The notes beneath the pieces are model-generated. The model had not been told where the DNA came from. It ran no database searches and saw nothing but the letters and a program-made list of their open reading frames with translations. Below are positions 16,900 through 18,885 of a stretch of DNA of 18,885 nt, one piece after another. This DNA is from Peronospora farinosa (taxonomy: Eukaryota > Oomycota > Peronosporomycetes > Peronosporales > Peronosporaceae): contig CANTFK010000969.1 in NCBI GenBank assembly GCA_947646735.1, forward strand, positions 1 to 18,885, in the 5' to 3' direction. How positions within the stretch are numbered: the first letter of the stretch is position 1; each line of letters opens with the position of its first letter. Made by a program: the position numbers and the translations under genes.

Positions 16900-18547
16900 T
16901 GCAGTCATCGCTCAAGGTCCAAAGCACTATGGCGAAGCCATGCGAAGTGGTGATCGCCAGAAATGGACCACGGCTATGACTGAAGAGTTGGATGCTCTGA
17001 AGTCAAACGGCGTGTGGACGATTGTACTACCACCGAAAGGTGCACACGTCTTGCACAACAAGTGGGTCTATAAAACCAAGACTGATGCAAACGGGGACGT
17101 GGAGAGGTACAAGGCTCGCCTGGTGGTCTGTGGGAACGAGCAAGTGTTTGGTGTCGATTATACCCTAACGTTTGCTGCCGTCATGGATTTGGCAACGGTA
17201 AAGTTGATTTTGGTGCTCTCCAGGCGTTGGAACGTGCCTGCCCGACATGGTGACGTTCCCAATGCCTACGTCAAGAGCTGAAAAGGAGGAGCACCTTGAC
17301 ATCTATATGAAGGCGCCCAAGGGCATGGTTTTGAGTGACCAAGAGCTTAAGTTGCATGGCGTGGAAACATCAAGTGACCTGGTCCTCCTGTTGAAGAGAA
17401 GTCACTGTAAGGCCTCAAGCAAGCTGGAAGGCTTTGGAGTAAATTACTTGATTTAAAGCTACGTCAAGGTGGTTTCCAACAATGCACCACGGATATGTGC
17501 TTGTACTACAAGTACAAGGGTGAGACGTGCACGGTGGTTGGCGTCTACGTGGACGACCTATTGGTCACAGGGACTGAGCAAGGGGCCGTGGATGAATTTT
17601 TCATGTAGATGAGCTCGCTGTCCATCAAGGACCTAGGCGTCGTCAACAAGTTTCTTGGTTTACGAATCAATTTTAAACGACGAGACAGGATACGTTCTGG
17701 ACCAAGAAGTCATGATCGACTTACTGTTAAAGGAGTTCGGACTGGATTCAGCTAATGGGGTGAGGACCCCAATCGGGGACGAGTGCAATGCAGAAGACGA
17801 GGACACTGTAGAATACCTGGTGCAAAGGGCGAACCAAGTGTGAAGTCGTTCCAGTCGCTGGTTGGGAGCCTGTTGTGGATAGCAAGGTGCACGCGTCCTG
17901 ATATCTGCTTTGCTGTTCACAAGGTAACTAGGCAGACACACAAGCCAACGACAAAGGACTGGAAGATCGCAAAACGTATTGCAAGATACTTGAAGATGTC
18001 GAAGGGCTTGAAGTTGCACCTCAATGGTGTCGGACCTACATCCAATGATGTCCAGGTCGAATGTTGGAGCGATTCCGATTTCGCTGCCGACAAGTCTGAT
18101 CGCAAGTCAGTCTCCGGGTGTGTCCTCACTTTGGATGGAGCCGTCGTGATGTGAACGTGCAAGAAGCAGTCCGGTGTGTCGTTGAGCACGATGGAAGCGG
18201 AATTCATCTCTGCGTCACAAGCGAGACGTGAATTGCTGGGCCTACGGGAACTACTCGTCGAATTGAAGCTGAAGATAAGCGAGCCCATGCCGATGTGGGT
18301 TGACAACCAAGCGGCAATCAAGCAACTCGAGTCCGAGAAAAGTACCTCAAGCGCGAAGCATGTGGACATTCGATTCAAGTTTATACTCCATCATGTGCGT
18401 GAAGGTGTCGTGCAATCAAAATTTATCAAGTCTGAGGATATGATGGCGGACATATTGACCAAGACGTTACCGGCACCAAGAATGGAAGACCTGCGAGCGA
18501 TGTTCAAGTTGAAGTCCATCCAGGATGCGGTTGAGGAGGAGTGTTAG
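16900..18547 (+). pseudogene. Reverse transcriptase and RNase H regions
   Basis: RT begins around AIAQGPKHYGEAM and WTTAMTEELDAL. It continues NKWVYKTKTDANGDVERYKA, which includes the copia signature RYKARLV, and then ARHGDVPNAYVK (first catalytic Asp region, about 17240-17277). It shifts frame to EEHLDIYMKAPKGM, and again to reach the active-site YVDD at 17546-17557. TAG 17606-17608 interrupts just after. After a further shift, GSLLWIARCTRPDICFAVHK leads to the RNase H motifs CWSDSDFAADK, MEAEFISASQ and DNQAAIK; TGA 18152-18154 falls between the first two. The tail MMADILTKTLP is the usual copia C-terminus, and the frame ends at TAG 18545-18547. Confidence 0.92.
18533..18541 (+). other. Polypurine tract
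   Basis: GAGGAGGAG sits directly before the TG of the 3' LTR, where plus-strand DNA synthesis is primed. It doubles as the last Glu codons of pol. Confidence 0.75.
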
Positions 18548-18885
18548 AAGCTATTGTTGTTGATAGGCCGTGAAGGTCAAGGGCAATACCCTGTTACGCG
18601 GTTAGTAACAACCGTACCTGATTGACTAAACAGATTTGACGTGCTGACAGATGGGACGAGGCGACGATATCGCCACGTCGGACCATCAGGATGTTGCGAC
18701 ATATGGGACGAGGCGACGAGATTACCACATCGTCTTGTCGATGTCGTAACAGATGGGACGGAGCGGGATAGACGTGAACTATAGATGGTATAGTTGCAGT
18801 CGGTTTCGCATGCATGTGTAGGTATTAACGAACGAGGAAAGTTAATGCTTAATATATTTTACTTTTACTTCTACCTCTACGTGCA
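18542..18885 (+). repeat. 3' LTR of copia element, truncated by window end
   Basis: 344 bp matching 13652-13995, with two substitutions and no indels. The last 32 bp, including CTAACA, are outside the window. It contains the same ~51 bp internal repeats as the 5' copy. Confidence 0.95.

Larger units (their letters stand above)
14032..18547 (+). pseudogene. copia gag-pol polyprotein, frameshifted
   Basis: One polyprotein in the ancestor, now split. The ATG at 14032 lies inside the primer-binding site and the final TAG (18545-18547) lies inside the TGTTAG start of the 3' LTR, so coding overlaps both control signals. Breaks seen are two compensating frame changes in gag (about 14355-14375 and 14450-14470) and a frame change around 15830 at the integrase zinc-binding region. 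Others are at about 16215-16280 within the integrase core, near 17275 and 17420-17445 in the RT, near 17665, and about 17840. Nonsense codons are TAG 17606-17608 and TGA 18152-18154, the latter where the family has Trp. All domains for a complete cycle can still be recognised. Confidence 0.93.
13652..18885 (+). mobile_element. Ty1/copia LTR retrotransposon, nearly complete, coding region broken
   Basis: Full order: 5' LTR (13652-14027), primer-binding site (14028-14039), gag-protease-integrase-RT-RNase H (14032-18547), polypurine tract (18533-18541), 3' LTR (18542 onward, cut by the window). Integrase upstream of RT defines the copia superfamily. The expected total length is 5,266 bp, with the element ending near 18917. 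The 3' LTR differs from the 5' LTR at two of 344 comparable positions (13713 a / 18603 t, 13990 a / 18880 c), pointing to a recent insertion. Even so, gag-pol has multiple frame changes and two clear nonsense codons, so this copy is not autonomous as sequenced. Confidence 0.95.

Overview
The window looks like a repeat-rich, gene-sparse part of an oomycete nuclear genome, most likely Phytophthora or a close relative. This is inferred from three things together: eukaryotic tRNA genes with internal Pol III promoters, APE-type LINE and Ty1/copia elements, and an NPP1/NLP-family gene. The species cannot be fixed from sequence alone. Only one candidate host protein gene (the NLP) and a tRNA array are present. 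Nearly everything else is transposon in various states of decay.

Region 1 (1-3333) is a head-to-tail tandem array of a ~592 bp unit. Each complete unit carries one tRNA-Phe(GAA) locus, and the units are almost identical in spacer as well as gene. Three copies are full length and unmutated in their arms (1363-1435, 2247-2319, 2842-2914). One has a D-stem mutation (771-843) and one has lost 10 nt of the D arm (188-250). One was split by a 272 bp insertion (1972-2243), a minus-strand tRNA-derived SINE flanked by a 20 bp target-site duplication. The duplication rebuilds the 5' end of the tRNA, so the downstream copy (2247-2319) is complete again.

Region 2 (3334-10344, 3' end unclear) is a decayed plus-strand non-LTR retrotransposon of L1/Tx1-like architecture. 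ORF1 has an OTU-like cysteine-protease signature (GNC and HY motifs in two frames). ORF2 has an APE endonuclease, a reverse transcriptase with an FVDD active site, and a C-terminal zinc-binding zf-RVT-like segment. At least five frame changes and several in-frame stops break it.

Region 3 (10345-13651) has no intact element. It holds about 1.3 kb with no recognisable gene, then a minus-strand remnant of a copia integrase (11657-11985). Next is a minus-strand NLP-family frame (12233-13111) that lacks the conserved GHRHDWE heptapeptide and seems to have a disturbed N-terminus.

Region 4 (13652-18885, running off the window) is a Ty1/copia retrotransposon on the plus strand. It has a 376 bp 5' LTR bounded by TGTTAG...CTAACA, a primer-binding site complementary to the anticodon arm of initiator tRNA-Met, and a gag-protease-integrase-RT-RNase H coding region. 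It ends with a polypurine tract and a 3' LTR cut by the window edge. The LTRs differ at only 2 of 344 compared positions, yet the coding region has several frameshifts and stops. This suggests recent mobilisation in trans of an already defective copy, or assembly error.
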